Below the pieces are notes generated by a model. The model was not told the origin of the DNA. It saw nothing but the letters and a program-made list of their open reading frames with translations, and ran no database searches. Below, piece after piece: positions 21,570-30,324 of a DNA stretch of 64,000 nt. Made by a program: the position numbers and the translations under genes. Numbering within the stretch: position 1 is the stretch's first letter; each line of letters opens with the position of its first letter. The DNA is taken from the NCBI RefSeq assembly GCF_019880205.1, contig NZ_CP082292.1:3472001-3536000 (forward strand), given 5' to 3'. This DNA is from Pantoea alfalfae (GTDB lineage Bacteria > Pseudomonadota > Gammaproteobacteria > Enterobacterales > Enterobacteriaceae).

Positions 21570-22079
21570 ATGACGACCAGTACCATCCCGCATTTTGACC
21601 TCCAGGTGCGGCCAATTACGGCCGCCGATAATCCGCATATCGCCCAGGTGATCCGTGATGTTTCCGCCGAGTTCGGCCTGACGGCTGACAAGGGCTACAC
21701 CGTTTCCGATCCGCAGCTCGACCAGCTGTTTGAGCTCTACAGTGCCGAACAGAGCGCCTACTGGATTGTTGAGTATCAGGGCAAGGTGGTCGGCGGTGGC
21801 GGTGTTGCGCCGCTCGCCTGCAGCGCGCCCGATATCTGCGAACTGCAAAAGATGTACTTTCTGCCAGAGGTGCGCGGTCGGGGTCTGGCGCGCGAACTGG
21901 CATTGCGGGCGATGGAGCATGCGCGCAACCACGGCTTCCGGCGCTGCTATCTGGAAACCACCGCCAGCCTGACGCGGGCGATTAAACTGTATGAGTCGCT
22001 GGGCTTTGAGCACATCGACAGTGCAATGGGCTGCACCGGCCATGTCGACTGCGAAGTACGGATGCTGAAGACCTTATAA
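21570..22079 (+). CDS. yjgM: GNAT acetyltransferase, YjgM-like
   Basis: A 169-residue GNAT protein strongly resembling E. coli Yjg[40 protein letters not shown] (acetyl-CoA loop, here RGRGLA) and [20 protein letters not shown]. Two ATGs stand side by side at 21567 and 21570. I prefer the second because GGAAG at 21560-21564 is then 5 bp away instead of 2. Substrate not predictable from sequence. Its last 6 bases overlap the end of the convergent phosphatase gene. Confidence 0.88.
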   Translation: MTTSTIPHFDLQVRPITAADNPHIAQVIRDVSAEFGLTADKGYTVSDPQLDQLFELYSAEQSAYWIVEYQGKVVGGGGVAPLACSAPDICELQKMYFLPEVRGRGLARELALRAMEHARNHGFRRCYLETTASLTRAIKLYESLGFEHIDSAMGCTGHVDCEVRMLKTL

Positions 22080-22862
22080 ACCGCGCTCCACGTAACGCAT
22101 ATCGTTGATGGACTCGATTTTGAACTGCCCGTTATCGGTGTAGCGCAGCAGCGTCACGCTGGCATTCTTAAGCTGCTCCCGTAATGAAGTATCGCCCAGC
22201 GCCTGCAGCAGAGTGGTGATAGCCATACCGTGGCTGACCACCAGCACATTGCCTCCGCCCTGCTGCTGCGCCTGCTTCGCGATTGTGGTGATACTCTTCA
22301 TCATGCGCTTAGCTACCTGCTGATAGGTTTCGGCCTGGCCGGAGGATTTAATACCTGCCAGCGATGGCGTGCCTGCGGCTTCCGCCTCATGAATCGCGTC
22401 GATCATCCCATCCATACGAATTTTACCGGCGCTAAACGCTTCCAGAAGTGCGGTATCAGAAGCATAGCCCGCCTGATGCGCGGCAGCGTTAATCAGATTT
22501 TTATTCAGATCGCCTTCATAAAGGCCAAATCCCACCTCGCGCAGCCCTTTCAGCTCTTTCAGCACAGGCGGGTGTTTCCAGTTCTTCATTACCAGCTGCG
22601 CGGTTTCTCTCGCCCGTCCCGAATCGCTGGACCAGGCCGCGACGAAGGGTAACGGCTGCAATCCCCTTCCCAGTTGCTCTGCAACAGCTGCACCGGAAGC
22701 CGTCAGCGGCGTATCGGCCCATCCCTGCGCGCGATGTACCGTATTAAACATGGTCTTTCCATGCCGGGTAACATAGAGCATCACATCTGCGGCCCAGGCG
22801 GAGCCGGCAGTGCTGACGGAGATGACAGCTATTAACATGAGCGTTTTAAATTTTATCTTCAT
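22074..22862 (-). CDS. Exported histidine phosphatase
   Basis: A 262-residue histidine acid phosphatase / phosphoglycerate-mutase-superfamily protein with a signal peptide ([18 protein letters not shown]). The catalytic pocket is visible: the RHG motif ([19 protein letters not shown]), a second arginine in [15 protein letters not shown], Glu in [11 protein letters not shown] and the distal His in [14 protein letters not shown] chose the ATG at 22862 because CCGGAG precedes it. It should act in the periplasm on a small phosphoester. It follows an OprD-like porin gene by 14 bp, so uptake and dephosphorylation of the same compound is a reasonable inference. Confidence 0.88.
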   Translation of the reverse strand: MKIKFKTLMLIAVISVSTAGSAWAADVMLYVTRHGKTMFNTVHRAQGWADTPLTASGAAVAEQLGRGLQPLPFVAAWSSDSGRARETAQLVMKNWKHPPVLKELKGLREVGFGLYEGDLNKNLINAAAHQAGYASDTALLEAFSAGKIRMDGMIDAIHEAEAAGTPSLAGIKSSGQAETYQQVAKRMMKSITTIAKQAQQQGGGNVLVVSHGMAITTLLQALGDTSLREQLKNASVTLLRYTDNGQFKIESINDMRYVERGL

Positions 22863-22876
22863 TTTTATTCTCCGGA

Positions 22877-24205
22877 TCAAAAAAGATTGAATTTATATTG
22901 AACAACCACTTCAGCGGACAAACTGCGGGAACGCTGAGTTTTCCCCTGATTATTCAGATGCGGGGTCTCTTTACTGTTTTTATATGACCAGCCATAACCG
23001 GTCAGCGTGAATAGCGTCAGATTTTTGAAGGTGGGATGTTGATTACTGAATTGATTAATTAATGAAACCTCGCCGGTTCGCACAAGATTATTACGATAAT
23101 GGAACTGGCCATAATTAAGCTGTATTCCGGTACTGATCCCCTTTGTAATTTCATACTGACTCAGAGAAACCAGTGCCAGCTCTCTATCGCGCATATAGTC
23201 TTTGCCCGCCGAAGTTAGTGACGTGAAACGTCCCCGGGTATTTTTAGTCAGGGGCCGGGCATAATATCCCACCGCCCTCTCCTTTGGAGCCGATGTCCAG
23301 CCAGCAGCCAGTCTCTGCGTCCAGGCGCCATGCTTCCAGGTCGTTTCCCCGACATAGTGCCACGCCTGTTTATCAAAGGTTCTCTTGCTGGCGGGCATCC
23401 TTCTATATTTCTCCAGCGCCTGGCTGCCATAGATTTGCGCGCCTAGTGACCAGTATGGCGAGAGGGTGTAGCCCGCCTCAATCACATGGCGGCGCTGATA
23501 GCGCTCAGCCTCGCCGAATGCGTAGGCAACCGCGTGACGTTCATCTTTGTAGCGCAGCGCAGCGGTGTAAATGGCGTCAATTTTTTGTCTGGCCTGGGTT
23601 TGCAACGCCAGCGTTTTTCCTGAATCATGCCGTATGGTTTTGTTAACGAAAGCAAGATCCAGCCGGGCATTCTGCCACGTCAGTGCTCCGCTATAGCCAG
23701 CATAGCTGTTGCGCGACAGGCGATCCGTGGTCGTCAGCACGCCGATATTTTTCAGTTCCTGCCAGCCTGCCTTTCCATCGAACCGTAGCCTGCGATTGCC
23801 GAGCTTTAGCTTAAGATAGCGCTGACTGAACTTGCTAAAGCCGTGGGCATCCCGCTTCTCCATGTTACCACCGCTGTCATAGAGCAGACCGCGCGTGGAG
23901 AAGTAGTCGCTTGACCCCAGGCGTACGGCGCGGGTATAAGTCGTATCAAATCCAAGCAGGTCCCACTGATAACCGGAACGAAAATCGACTGTCGCGGCCT
24001 GGCCCCAGGCATTGTGAACCGCGGTGGGCTGTGCTTCGTCCTCCTTGAGATACTTCCAATGGTTGCGCAGTTTGAAATCGAGCGCCGCGTCACCCCATAA
24101 TTTATTCTGCGCGGAGGGGGCGTGAATGTCAGACGCCTTAACACTCCCCCCAAAAAAAAGCAGCAATAGTGAAAAAAATAAATGAAAATAGTATTTTTCT
24201 TTCAT
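22877..24205 (-). CDS. OprD-family outer membrane porin
   Basis: A 442-residue outer membrane beta-barrel. The start is the ATG at 24205 (MKEKYYFHLFFSLLLLF), which gives a signal peptide ending near GGSVKA; GGAAGG lies upstream. The mature protein has many alternating aromatic strands (WGQAATVDFRSGYQWDLLGF) and ends in Phe (VVVQYKFNLF), as needed for outer membrane insertion. The pattern fits the OprD/chitoporin group of substrate-specific channels for amino acids, sugars or aromatic acids. First gene of a two-gene unit with the periplasmic phosphatase. Its codon use is somewhat more AT-rich than the flanking housekeeping genes. Confidence 0.82.
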   Translation of the reverse strand: MKEKYYFHLFFSLLLLFFGGSVKASDIHAPSAQNKLWGDAALDFKLRNHWKYLKEDEAQPTAVHNAWGQAATVDFRSGYQWDLLGFDTTYTRAVRLGSSDYFSTRGLLYDSGGNMEKRDAHGFSKFSQRYLKLKLGNRRLRFDGKAGWQELKNIGVLTTTDRLSRNSYAGYSGALTWQNARLDLAFVNKTIRHDSGKTLALQTQARQKIDAIYTAALRYKDERHAVAYAFGEAERYQRRHVIEAGYTLSPYWSLGAQIYGSQALEKYRRMPASKRTFDKQAWHYVGETTWKHGAWTQRLAAGWTSAPKERAVGYYARPLTKNTRGRFTSLTSAGKDYMRDRELALVSLSQYEITKGISTGIQLNYGQFHYRNNLVRTGEVSLINQFSNQHPTFKNLTLFTLTGYGWSYKNSKETPHLNNQGKTQRSRSLSAEVVVQYKFNLF

Positions 24206-24285
24206 TTTTAAATCCTTCCCCTGGCGATAGTAAAAATCCGTCACGCCATGACAATAAGGGTGACCCGGTTCCGTTAACCCATAAA

Positions 24286-24334
24286 AAAACCCGACTCGCT
24301 GCCCTCTGTTAAAAAGGGTAGCGAGTCGGGTTTT
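24286..24334. terminator. Large hairpin in the leader of the porin operon
   Basis: Arms AAAACCCGACTCGCT (24286-24300) and its exact complement (24320-24334) form a 15-bp perfect stem that continues through CCCT/AGGG. On the minus strand it ends in a T tract, so it looks like a full terminator. It stands 81 bp upstream of the porin start and 235 bp downstream of the miaE stop on the same strand. It either ends the miaE transcript or acts as an attenuator for the porin operon. Confidence 0.8.
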
Positions 24335-24411
24335 GCTTAAAAAAATAACAATCCCGCACTGACTCCGGGGCTATATTTATTTAACTTCAGAAAGTCAGCG
24401 TAAAAAAACCG

Positions 24412-24433
24412 TTATGTGATAGGTGGCACAAAA
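24412..24433. promoter_or_regulatory. CRP-site-like sequence upstream of the porin operon
   Basis: The core TGTGATAGGTGGCACA has TGTGA, six bases, then GCACA, 9 of 10 core bases of the CRP consensus, with AT-rich flanks. It lies about 210 bp before the porin start and beyond the leader hairpin. A promoter just downstream on the minus strand would put the hairpin in the transcript. Weak evidence without a mapped start. Confidence 0.35.
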
Positions 24434-24568
24434 TATCTTTGTACGTCAGTGTTACTTAAATTAAAGCGTTACACAGCACATTATATGAGACCACGCTGCA
24501 CGGAAGAGAAATAAACGCGGTCAGGCATTCGGAAAAAGAGACACCCTGGCCAGGGCGTCCTCAGGGGT

Positions 24569-25330
24569 TTACCACGCAGGTACGCCGCTGTGAAAACGCA
24601 ACTCCGTGTCCGGCTCGCTAATCAGCTTTGCTTCGACCCGGCCAATCGCCTGCACCCGCGGCGCAATATCCTTACCGGCAATCTGCGCCGCCAGCGTTAA
24701 ATAGTCCTGATAATGCCGCGCCTCTGAGCGCAGCAGCGAAATATAGAACTTCGCCAGTTCATCATCAAGATACGGCGCCAGACTGGCGAAACGCTCGCAG
24801 GATCGCGCCTCAATGTAAGCACCACAAATCAGCTTATCCACCAGCGTCTCCGGCTCATGGGTGGTCACTTCGCGCAACAGCGATTTAGCATAGCGGCTGG
24901 AGGTGATCTTCTGATAGACCAGCCCGCGCGACTGCATAATTTCCCAGACCTGATAGAAGTGATGCAGCTCCTCTTTAATCAGTAGCACCATCTTCTCCAC
25001 CAGCTCATCCGCCCACGGCAGCGCATTGCGCACAATGATGCGTTTCGTCAGGTTCTTATGGGCGTTGATAAAGTCGCTGTCGCCATCTTCCCGGAAGATA
25101 AAATCTTCATAGGGTTTCAGCCACGCCAGAATAGCGTCGCCGCTGGGTTTGTCGGCCACATATTTGCGGATCAGCCACACCGCAGTCTGGGCGGCTTTCA
25201 GCTCACACACCAGATGGTCGGTTAACAGCAGGGTCAGGTTTTCCGGCTTGCGCGCCTCATCAATCCAGGCCTGTGGCGTGCGGCAGTGCAGAAACTGATA
25301 GATCGGTTCGAGTAAGGGTGCGTAATTCAT
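24569..25330 (-). CDS. miaE: MiaE, tRNA hydroxylase
   Basis: A 253-residue non-heme diiron enzyme that hydroxylates ms2i6A37 of tRNA to ms2io6A. Diiron ligands are visible as two ExxH-type helices: EELHHFYQVWEIM in the middle and EARSCERFASLAPYL with SEARHYQDYL further on. The gene is present in Salmonella and other enterobacteria but absent from E. coli K-12. It begins 56 bp after rraB on the same strand. Confidence 0.94.
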   Translation of the reverse strand: MNYAPLLEPIYQFLHCRTPQAWIDEARKPENLTLLLTDHLVCELKAAQTAVWLIRKYVADKPSGDAILAWLKPYEDFIFREDGDSDFINAHKNLTKRIIVRNALPWADELVEKMVLLIKEELHHFYQVWEIMQSRGLVYQKITSSRYAKSLLREVTTHEPETLVDKLICGAYIEARSCERFASLAPYLDDELAKFYISLLRSEARHYQDYLTLAAQIAGKDIAPRVQAIGRVEAKLISEPDTELRFHSGVPAW

Positions 25331-25386
25331 GATGTCAGAAAAGGGGTGGCAGAAGTGACAGGCGGAGAACTCTCCGCCCCGGCTAC

Positions 25387-25809
25387 TTAGTGGCGAATAC
25401 CATCATCATCTTCATCTTCGATGGCGTCGTCATCTTCGTCTTCATCTTCAGCATCAGGGTCTTCAAAATAGGTGCCCCAGCCGTCGTAGTCGACGTTGTA
25501 CTTACCAATCAGGTTCACCAGCTGCTCAACCTGCACATCGATCAGTTCAGGCTTCAGCGCAGATTCGCTGATGATGTCGACGCACATCACGGTGGTGCCA
25601 TCTTCCAGCTCCAGCTCTTCCGGCTCGGTCACTTCATAACCCAGCTTGAACGCATCAACGGCCGCTTTTTCCAGCGAATCAAAATTATTGCATGAGAGAT
25701 GATGCTCGATGGTATAGAGCGCATCAGGATCGCTGCCATCCTCCAGCAGCTCTTCGATAATCTGCCGCGTCTCTTCCTGCTGCTCTTCCAGTAATGCTTC
25801 ATATGCCAT
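25387..25809 (-). CDS. rraB: RraB, regulator of RNase E activity
   Basis: A 140-residue very acidic protein matching E. coli RraB (YjgD): [53 protein letters not shown], and an Asp/Glu-rich tail ending DEDDDGIRH. The start is the ATG at 25809 ([10 protein letters not shown]), matching the E. coli length of about 138; the longer frame adds 11 unsupported residues. RraB binds the C-terminal scaffold of RNase E and alters degradosome activity. Divergent from argI. Confidence 0.95.
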   Translation of the reverse strand: MAYEALLEEQQEETRQIIEELLEDGSDPDALYTIEHHLSCNNFDSLEKAAVDAFKLGYEVTEPEELELEDGTTVMCVDIISESALKPELIDVQVEQLVNLIGKYNVDYDGWGTYFEDPDAEDEDEDDDAIEDEDDDGIRH

Positions 25810-25908
25810 GACAATGTCCTCTCTGAGTTCGGCAATAATCAATTATTTTCCCACACTGCCTGTCGCGCCACTACACAAAACGAAAAGTTTCTTAGCTCCA
25901 GGCTTGAA

Positions 25909-25947
25909 AATGCATATTCATACGGTTAGATTGAATTTTAATTCATT
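25909..25947 (+). promoter_or_regulatory. Tandem ARG boxes (ArgR operator) of argI
   Basis: Two 18-bp ARG boxes 3 bp apart: a weaker one at 25909-25926 (AATGCATATTCATACGGT) and a near-perfect one at 25930-25947 (ATTGAATTTTAATTCATT). Spacing and order match the E. coli argF/argI operators. A likely promoter, TTGAAA at 25904-25909 and TAGATT at 25927-25932 (17-bp spacer), lies within the operator, so ArgR-arginine would block RNA polymerase. Confidence 0.9.
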
Positions 25948-25969
25948 TTGATGATTACCGGAGTGTTGT

Positions 25970-26977
25970 ATGAGCCAACTGTATCAACGCCATTTCCTCA
26001 GGCTTCTGGATTTTACTCCCGCCGAAATTGATCACCTGCTTTCCCTGTCCGCTGAGTTGAAACAGGCGAAAAAAAGCGCCAGCGAAGTGCAGTATCTGAA
26101 AGGCAAAAACATCGCGCTCATCTTCGAAAAAGACTCGACCCGTACCCGATGCTCTTTCGAAGTTGCCGCTTACGATCAGGGTGCAAACGTGACTTATCTT
26201 GGCCCGAGTGGCAGTCAGATCGGCCATAAAGAGTCAATGCGCGACACCGCGCGGGTGCTGGGCCGCATGTACGATGGCATTCAGTATCGCGGTTACGGTC
26301 AGGAGCTGGTGGAGACGCTGGCAGAACACGCCGGTGTGCCGGTGTGGAACGGTCTGACCACCGAGTTTCACCCAACCCAGCTGCTGGCTGACCTGCTGAC
26401 CATGCAGGAGCATCTGCCAGGCAAAAAACTCAGCGAAATGACACTGGTTTATGTGGGCGATGCGCGCAACAACATGGGTAACACCATGCTGGAAGCCGCC
26501 GCACAGGTCGGTCTGGATCTGCGTCTGGTGGCACCGAAGAGCTGCTGGCCAGAGGACGAACTGGTGGCGCAGTGCCGGGAAGCCGCACAGCAGACCGGTG
26601 GGAAAATTATCCTCACCGACAATATTGCCGACGGTGTGAAAGGCGCTGACTTTATCTACACCGATGTCTGGGTGTCGATGGGCGAAGCCAAAGCGGTGTG
26701 GGCCGAGCGTATTGCGCTGCTGCGTGACTATCAGGTTAACCGGGCGATGCTCGATCTGACCGGCAACCCGCAGGTTAAATTCCTGCACTGTCTGCCCGCC
26801 TTCCACGACGATCAGACCACGCTGGGCCAGCAGATGGCGGAACAGTACGATCTGCCCAACGGCATGGAAGTGAGCAACGAGGTGTTCGAATCACCACACA
26901 GCATTGTGTTCGACCAGGCTGAGAACCGGATGCACACGATTAAAGCGGTAATGGTGGCCACGCTGGGCCAGCGCTGA
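25970..26977 (+). CDS. argI: Ornithine carbamoyltransferase
   Basis: A 335-residue enzyme joining carbamoyl phosphate and ornithine to citrulline in arginine synthesis. The carbamoyl-phosphate loop is [15 protein letters not shown] (STRTR), the HPTQ motif is in [13 protein letters not shown], and the ornithine-binding segment is [14 protein letters not shown]. coli K-12 has two copies, argF and argI; location next to rraB and pyrBI identifies this one as argI. Controlled by the ARG boxes just upstream. Confidence 0.96.
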   Translation: MSQLYQRHFLRLLDFTPAEIDHLLSLSAELKQAKKSASEVQYLKGKNIALIFEKDSTRTRCSFEVAAYDQGANVTYLGPSGSQIGHKESMRDTARVLGRMYDGIQYRGYGQELVETLAEHAGVPVWNGLTTEFHPTQLLADLLTMQEHLPGKKLSEMTLVYVGDARNNMGNTMLEAAAQVGLDLRLVAPKSCWPEDELVAQCREAAQQTGGKIILTDNIADGVKGADFIYTDVWVSMGEAKAVWAERIALLRDYQVNRAMLDLTGNPQVKFLHCLPAFHDDQTTLGQQMAEQYDLPNGMEVSNEVFESPHSIVFDQAENRMHTIKAVMVATLGQR

Positions 26978-27010
26978 CCGATCCGCTCCAGAGGCGCAAA
27001 CGTTTTCCTC

Positions 27011-27047
27011 TTGCTGACCCACCGCGAACGGGTATAATGCGGCCCAA
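27011..27047 (+). promoter_or_regulatory. pyrBI promoter with UTP-sensitive start region
   Basis: A -35-like TTGCTG at 27011-27016 and a perfect -10 TATAAT at 27033-27038 (16-bp spacer) are followed 8-9 bases later by AATTTG (27046-27051). In E. coli the same AATTTG at the pyrBI start allows slippage synthesis of AAUUUU... when UTP is high, lowering expression. Its conservation here suggests the same control. Confidence 0.85.
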
Positions 27048-27062
27048 TTTGCCGGAGGAAAT

Positions 27063-27164
27063 ATGCGACAGCACAGCGGACAATTTGACGCTCAATCACG
27101 CCTGACCGCAGGCGGCGCTGCTGTTTCTTTCGGTCATCGACCCGATCTTAAAAAAGCCCCTTAA
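27063..27164 (+). CDS. pyrL: PyrL, pyrBI operon leader peptide
   Basis: A 33-codon leader starting ATG at 27063 after GGAGG (MRQHSGQFDAQSRL..., ending LKKAP). Its stop codon at 27162-27164 lies in the loop of the attenuator hairpin. That is the geometry needed for pyrBI attenuation: when UTP is low, polymerase pauses, the ribosome catches up and prevents the hairpin. The peptide sequence itself is not similar to the 44-residue E. coli leader, as expected since only its translation matters. Confidence 0.85.
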   Translation: MRQHSGQFDAQSRLTAGGAAVSFGHRPDLKKAP

Positions 27165-27180
27165 GCAGGGGCTTTTTTTT
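27152..27180 (+). terminator. pyrBI transcription attenuator
   Basis: A 9-bp stem AAAAGCCCC / GGGGCTTTT with loop TTAAGCA followed by a T tract, ending 33 bp before pyrB. It overlaps the end of the leader frame. Confidence 0.92.
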
Positions 27181-27212
27181 GTCCGCAATCCGGCCGCGCA
27201 GAGGAGAGAGCT

Positions 27213-28148
27213 ATGGCTAACCCGCTATATCGCAAGCACATTATTTCAATCAACGACCTCAGTCGTGAAGAGCTGGAACTGGCACTGGACACCGCCGCAA
27301 AGCTTAAAGCCCATCCGCAGCCGGAACTGCTGAAGCACAAGGTGATCGCCAGCTGCTTCTTTGAGGCGTCGACCCGTACCCGCCTGTCGTTTGAAACCGC
27401 CATTCATCGCCTCGGCGCGTCAGCGGTGGGCTTTGCCGACGGCAGTAATACGTCGCTGGGCAAGAAAGGCGAAACGCTGGCCGACACTATTTCAGTAATC
27501 AGTACCTACGTTGATGCGATCGTGATGCGTCATCCGCAGGAGGGCGCGGCGCGACTGGCGACCGAATTCTCCGGCGGCATCCCGATTCTCAACGCCGGTG
27601 ACGGCGCGAACCAGCATCCGACCCAGACGCTGCTCGATCTCTTCACCATTCAGGAGACGCAGAGCCGTCTTAATCAGCTGAATGTGGCGATGGTCGGCGA
27701 CCTGAAATATGGCCGTACCGTCCACTCCCTGACGCAGGCACTGGCAAAGTTTGACGGCAACCGCTTCTTCTTCATCGCGCCCGATGCGCTGGCGATGCCA
27801 GCCTATATCACCGATATGCTGGATGAGAAGAACATCGCCTGGTCACGGCATGACAGCTTTGAAGAGGTGATGCCGCAGCTTGATATCCTTTACATGACGC
27901 GGGTGCAGAAAGAGCGGCTCGACCCGTCCGAATATGCCAACGTCAAAGCACAGTTCATTCTGCGCGCTGCCGACCTCAGCACAGCGCGCGACAACATGAA
28001 AGTGCTGCACCCGCTGCCGCGCATCGATGAAATCACCACCGATGTCGATAAAACTCCGTATGCCTGGTATTTCCAGCAGGCGGGTAACGGCATCTATGCG
28101 CGCCAGGCTCTGCTGGCACTGGTTTTAAACAGCGAACTCGCCCTGTAA
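27213..28148 (+). CDS. pyrB: Aspartate carbamoyltransferase catalytic chain
   Basis: A 311-residue catalytic subunit of ATCase, which commits carbamoyl phosphate and aspartate to pyrimidine synthesis. The carbamoyl-phosphate loop is [19 protein letters not shown] is in [14 protein letters not shown], and the aspartate-binding loop is [22 protein letters not shown] lies before the ATG. It assembles with PyrI into the c6r6 holoenzyme and is controlled by the attenuator upstream. Confidence 0.98.
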   Translation: MANPLYRKHIISINDLSREELELALDTAAKLKAHPQPELLKHKVIASCFFEASTRTRLSFETAIHRLGASAVGFADGSNTSLGKKGETLADTISVISTYVDAIVMRHPQEGAARLATEFSGGIPILNAGDGANQHPTQTLLDLFTIQETQSRLNQLNVAMVGDLKYGRTVHSLTQALAKFDGNRFFFIAPDALAMPAYITDMLDEKNIAWSRHDSFEEVMPQLDILYMTRVQKERLDPSEYANVKAQFILRAADLSTARDNMKVLHPLPRIDEITTDVDKTPYAWYFQQAGNGIYARQALLALVLNSELAL

Positions 28149-28160
28149 GGAGACCCCCCC

Positions 28161-28625
28161 ATGACGCAGGACAACAAACTGCAGGTCGAAGCGATCAAAC
28201 GCGGCACGGTCATCGACCATATTCCGGCGCAGATCGGCTTTAAGCTGCTTTCTCTGTTCCGGCTGACCGAAACCGATCAGCGCATTACCATCGGTCTGAA
28301 TCTGCCGTCGGGCGAGATGGGCCGCAAAGATCTGATCAAGATTGAGAACACCTTTCTCACCGACGATCAGGTGAATCAGCTGGCGGTCTATGCGCCGCAC
28401 GCCACGGTTAACCGCATCGACGACTATGAAGTGGTGGCGAAGATCGCCCCGACGCTGCCGGATCACGTTGAACGGGTGCTGACCTGCCCGAACAGCAACT
28501 GCATCAGCCGCAGCGAGCCGGTCTTCTCCAGCTTTGCCGTGAAGCAGCGCGCCGACGATGTGTATCTGAAGTGCAAATATTGCGAGAAAGAGTTCGCCCG
28601 CCATGTGGTGCTGGGTCACTGGTAA
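28161..28625 (+). CDS. pyrI: Aspartate carbamoyltransferase regulatory chain
   Basis: A 154-residue regulatory subunit that binds CTP and ATP in its N-terminal domain ([20 protein letters not shown]) and a structural zinc through four cysteines (CPNSNC and CKYC near the C-terminus) at the contact with PyrB. It starts 12 bp after pyrB, and AAGGAGA precedes the ATG. Confidence 0.98.
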   Translation: MTQDNKLQVEAIKRGTVIDHIPAQIGFKLLSLFRLTETDQRITIGLNLPSGEMGRKDLIKIENTFLTDDQVNQLAVYAPHATVNRIDDYEVVAKIAPTLPDHVERVLTCPNSNCISRSEPVFSSFAVKQRADDVYLKCKYCEKEFARHVVLGHW

Positions 28626-28697
28626 TCGCCCTGCCCGACCTTATAATGGGCAATACCGGCGGCATCGCCGCCTGACGACATAATCAAAGGAGCCATG

Positions 28698-29084
28698 ATG
28701 TCTCGTGAAATCAGTACTGAAAAAGCCCCTGCCGCTATCGGTCCCTATGTTCAGGGTGTCGATCTGGGCAGCATGATCATTACCTCTGGCCAGATCCCGG
28801 TGGATCCGGCGACCGGCCAGGTGGCAGATGACATTGCCGCACAGGCACGTCAGTCACTGGAAAATGTGAAGGCGATTGTTGAAGCCGCGGGTCTGAAGGT
28901 GGGTGACATCGTGAAGACCACGGTGTTCGTGAAGGACCTGAATGATTTCGCCACGGTCAACGCGACCTATGAAGCGTTTTTCACCGAGCATGAGGCTCAC
29001 TTCCCGGCGCGTTCCTGTGTCGAGGTGGCGCGTCTGCCAAAAGATGTGAAGATCGAAATCGAAGCGATTGCCGTCCGTCGCTAA
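28698..29084 (+). CDS. ridA: RidA, enamine/imine deaminase
   Basis: A 128-residue YjgF/YER057c/UK114 protein that hydrolyses reactive 2-aminoacrylate and related enamines, protecting PLP enzymes such as IlvE. The conserved arginine is in FPARSCVEVARLPKDVKIEI. Two ATGs stand in tandem; AGGAG at 28688-28692 is 5 bp from the second (28698) but only 2 from the first, and the second gives exactly the E. coli length. It follows pyrI by about 70 bp, as in E. coli. Confidence 0.96.
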   Translation: MSREISTEKAPAAIGPYVQGVDLGSMIITSGQIPVDPATGQVADDIAAQARQSLENVKAIVEAAGLKVGDIVKTTVFVKDLNDFATVNATYEAFFTEHEAHFPARSCVEVARLPKDVKIEIEAIAVRR

Positions 29085-29133
29085 GCCTCACGCCGTCTCT
29101 TCCCGCGTAAGCCGGAGAGAGGCGGCGAATTTG

Positions 29134-30324
29134 TTACCGCTTAGCCGGTCGCCATAGCCACAGCACCGTAATCGCCAGCGCAAACAGCACGCCAAAACCG
29201 ACGCCCGTCGCCACCGCAGGTGCTCCCGCCTTAATCGCCAGCGTATAGAGCCCCAGCATGATCAGCATGGCGCTGTTCTCGCCCAGGTTCTGAACCGCAA
29301 TCGCATTGCCTGACCCGACGCTCTCTTTGCCGCGCGCCTGCAGCAGCGCATTCAGCGGCACCACGAAGAAACCGCCCAGCGCACCAATCAGCATCAGCAC
29401 CAGATAGGCATTCATCAGGGAATGCTGCAGCGCGAAGACCACCACCATCACGCCAATCAGCACACCGGCTGGCATACAGCGACGCACGGTCTCCAGCGTG
29501 ACCAGCTTCGCCGCCGCCGCCGCGCCAATCACAATGCCGATCGCCACCATGGCATTCAGGGTGGTTGGCGTGGTGTTGTCATTGATGCCCAGCGCCACCG
29601 GCACCCAGAGCACCAGCAGGAAACGCAGCGTCACGCCAGCGCCCCAGAACAGACTGGTGCCGAGCAGCGAGAAGCGCGTCTCTGCGTCACGCCACAGCAG
29701 CGCAGCGGCACTGAAGAAACTGCGCGTCATCACGCCGAACTGCCAGCTCTGCCCCGGACGTGCCGCCTGCAGTTTCGGGATAAACAGGTTCGCGACTACG
29801 GCGATGCCGTAAGTCAGTGCACAGATCCCCAGCGCCGCCAGAATATGCCAGTCAGCCAGCATCCCGCCCGCCACCGAGCCAAGCAGAATGGCGGCGATGG
29901 TCGAGGCCTCCATCAGCCCGTTGGCTTTCACCAGCTTCTCGCCGTGGGTGATCTCACCGAGGATGCCATATTTGGCCGGCGAGTAGGCCGCTGCGCCCGC
30001 GCCCACCAGGGTGTAGCCGACAAAGGGATTGAAGCCGAAGCAGATCACCAGCGCGCCCAGCAGCTTCAGGCTGTTGGCGAGCATCATCACCCGCCCTTTC
30101 GCCATGCTGTCCGCCACCTGACCGACAAACGGCGCCAGCAGAATGTAGGCTGCGACAAACAGCATTTGTAATACCGGCTGGCTCCACTCGGGATAGAACT
30201 GACTTTTCAGCACAGCCAGCGTGGCAAACAGCAGCGCGTTATCGCCGAAGGCCGAAAAGAACTGGGCGATAATCACGGCGATCATGCCACGCGACATCAG
30301 CGGCGCATTACGATCAAGGCTCAT
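29134..30324 (-). CDS. lplT: LplT, lysophospholipid transporter
   Basis: A 396-residue major facilitator protein with about 12 membrane segments ([20 protein letters not shown] at the N-terminus). LplT flips lysophosphatidylethanolamine into the cytosol, where Aas re-acylates it. Its start overlaps the aas stop by 4 bases, so the transporter and the enzyme it feeds are translationally coupled. Confidence 0.95.
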   Translation of the reverse strand: MSLDRNAPLMSRGMIAVIIAQFFSAFGDNALLFATLAVLKSQFYPEWSQPVLQMLFVAAYILLAPFVGQVADSMAKGRVMMLANSLKLLGALVICFGFNPFVGYTLVGAGAAAYSPAKYGILGEITHGEKLVKANGLMEASTIAAILLGSVAGGMLADWHILAALGICALTYGIAVVANLFIPKLQAARPGQSWQFGVMTRSFFSAAALLWRDAETRFSLLGTSLFWGAGVTLRFLLVLWVPVALGINDNTTPTTLNAMVAIGIVIGAAAAAKLVTLETVRRCMPAGVLIGVMVVVFALQHSLMNAYLVLMLIGALGGFFVVPLNALLQARGKESVGSGNAIAVQNLGENSAMLIMLGLYTLAIKAGAPAVATGVGFGVLFALAITVLWLWRPAKR

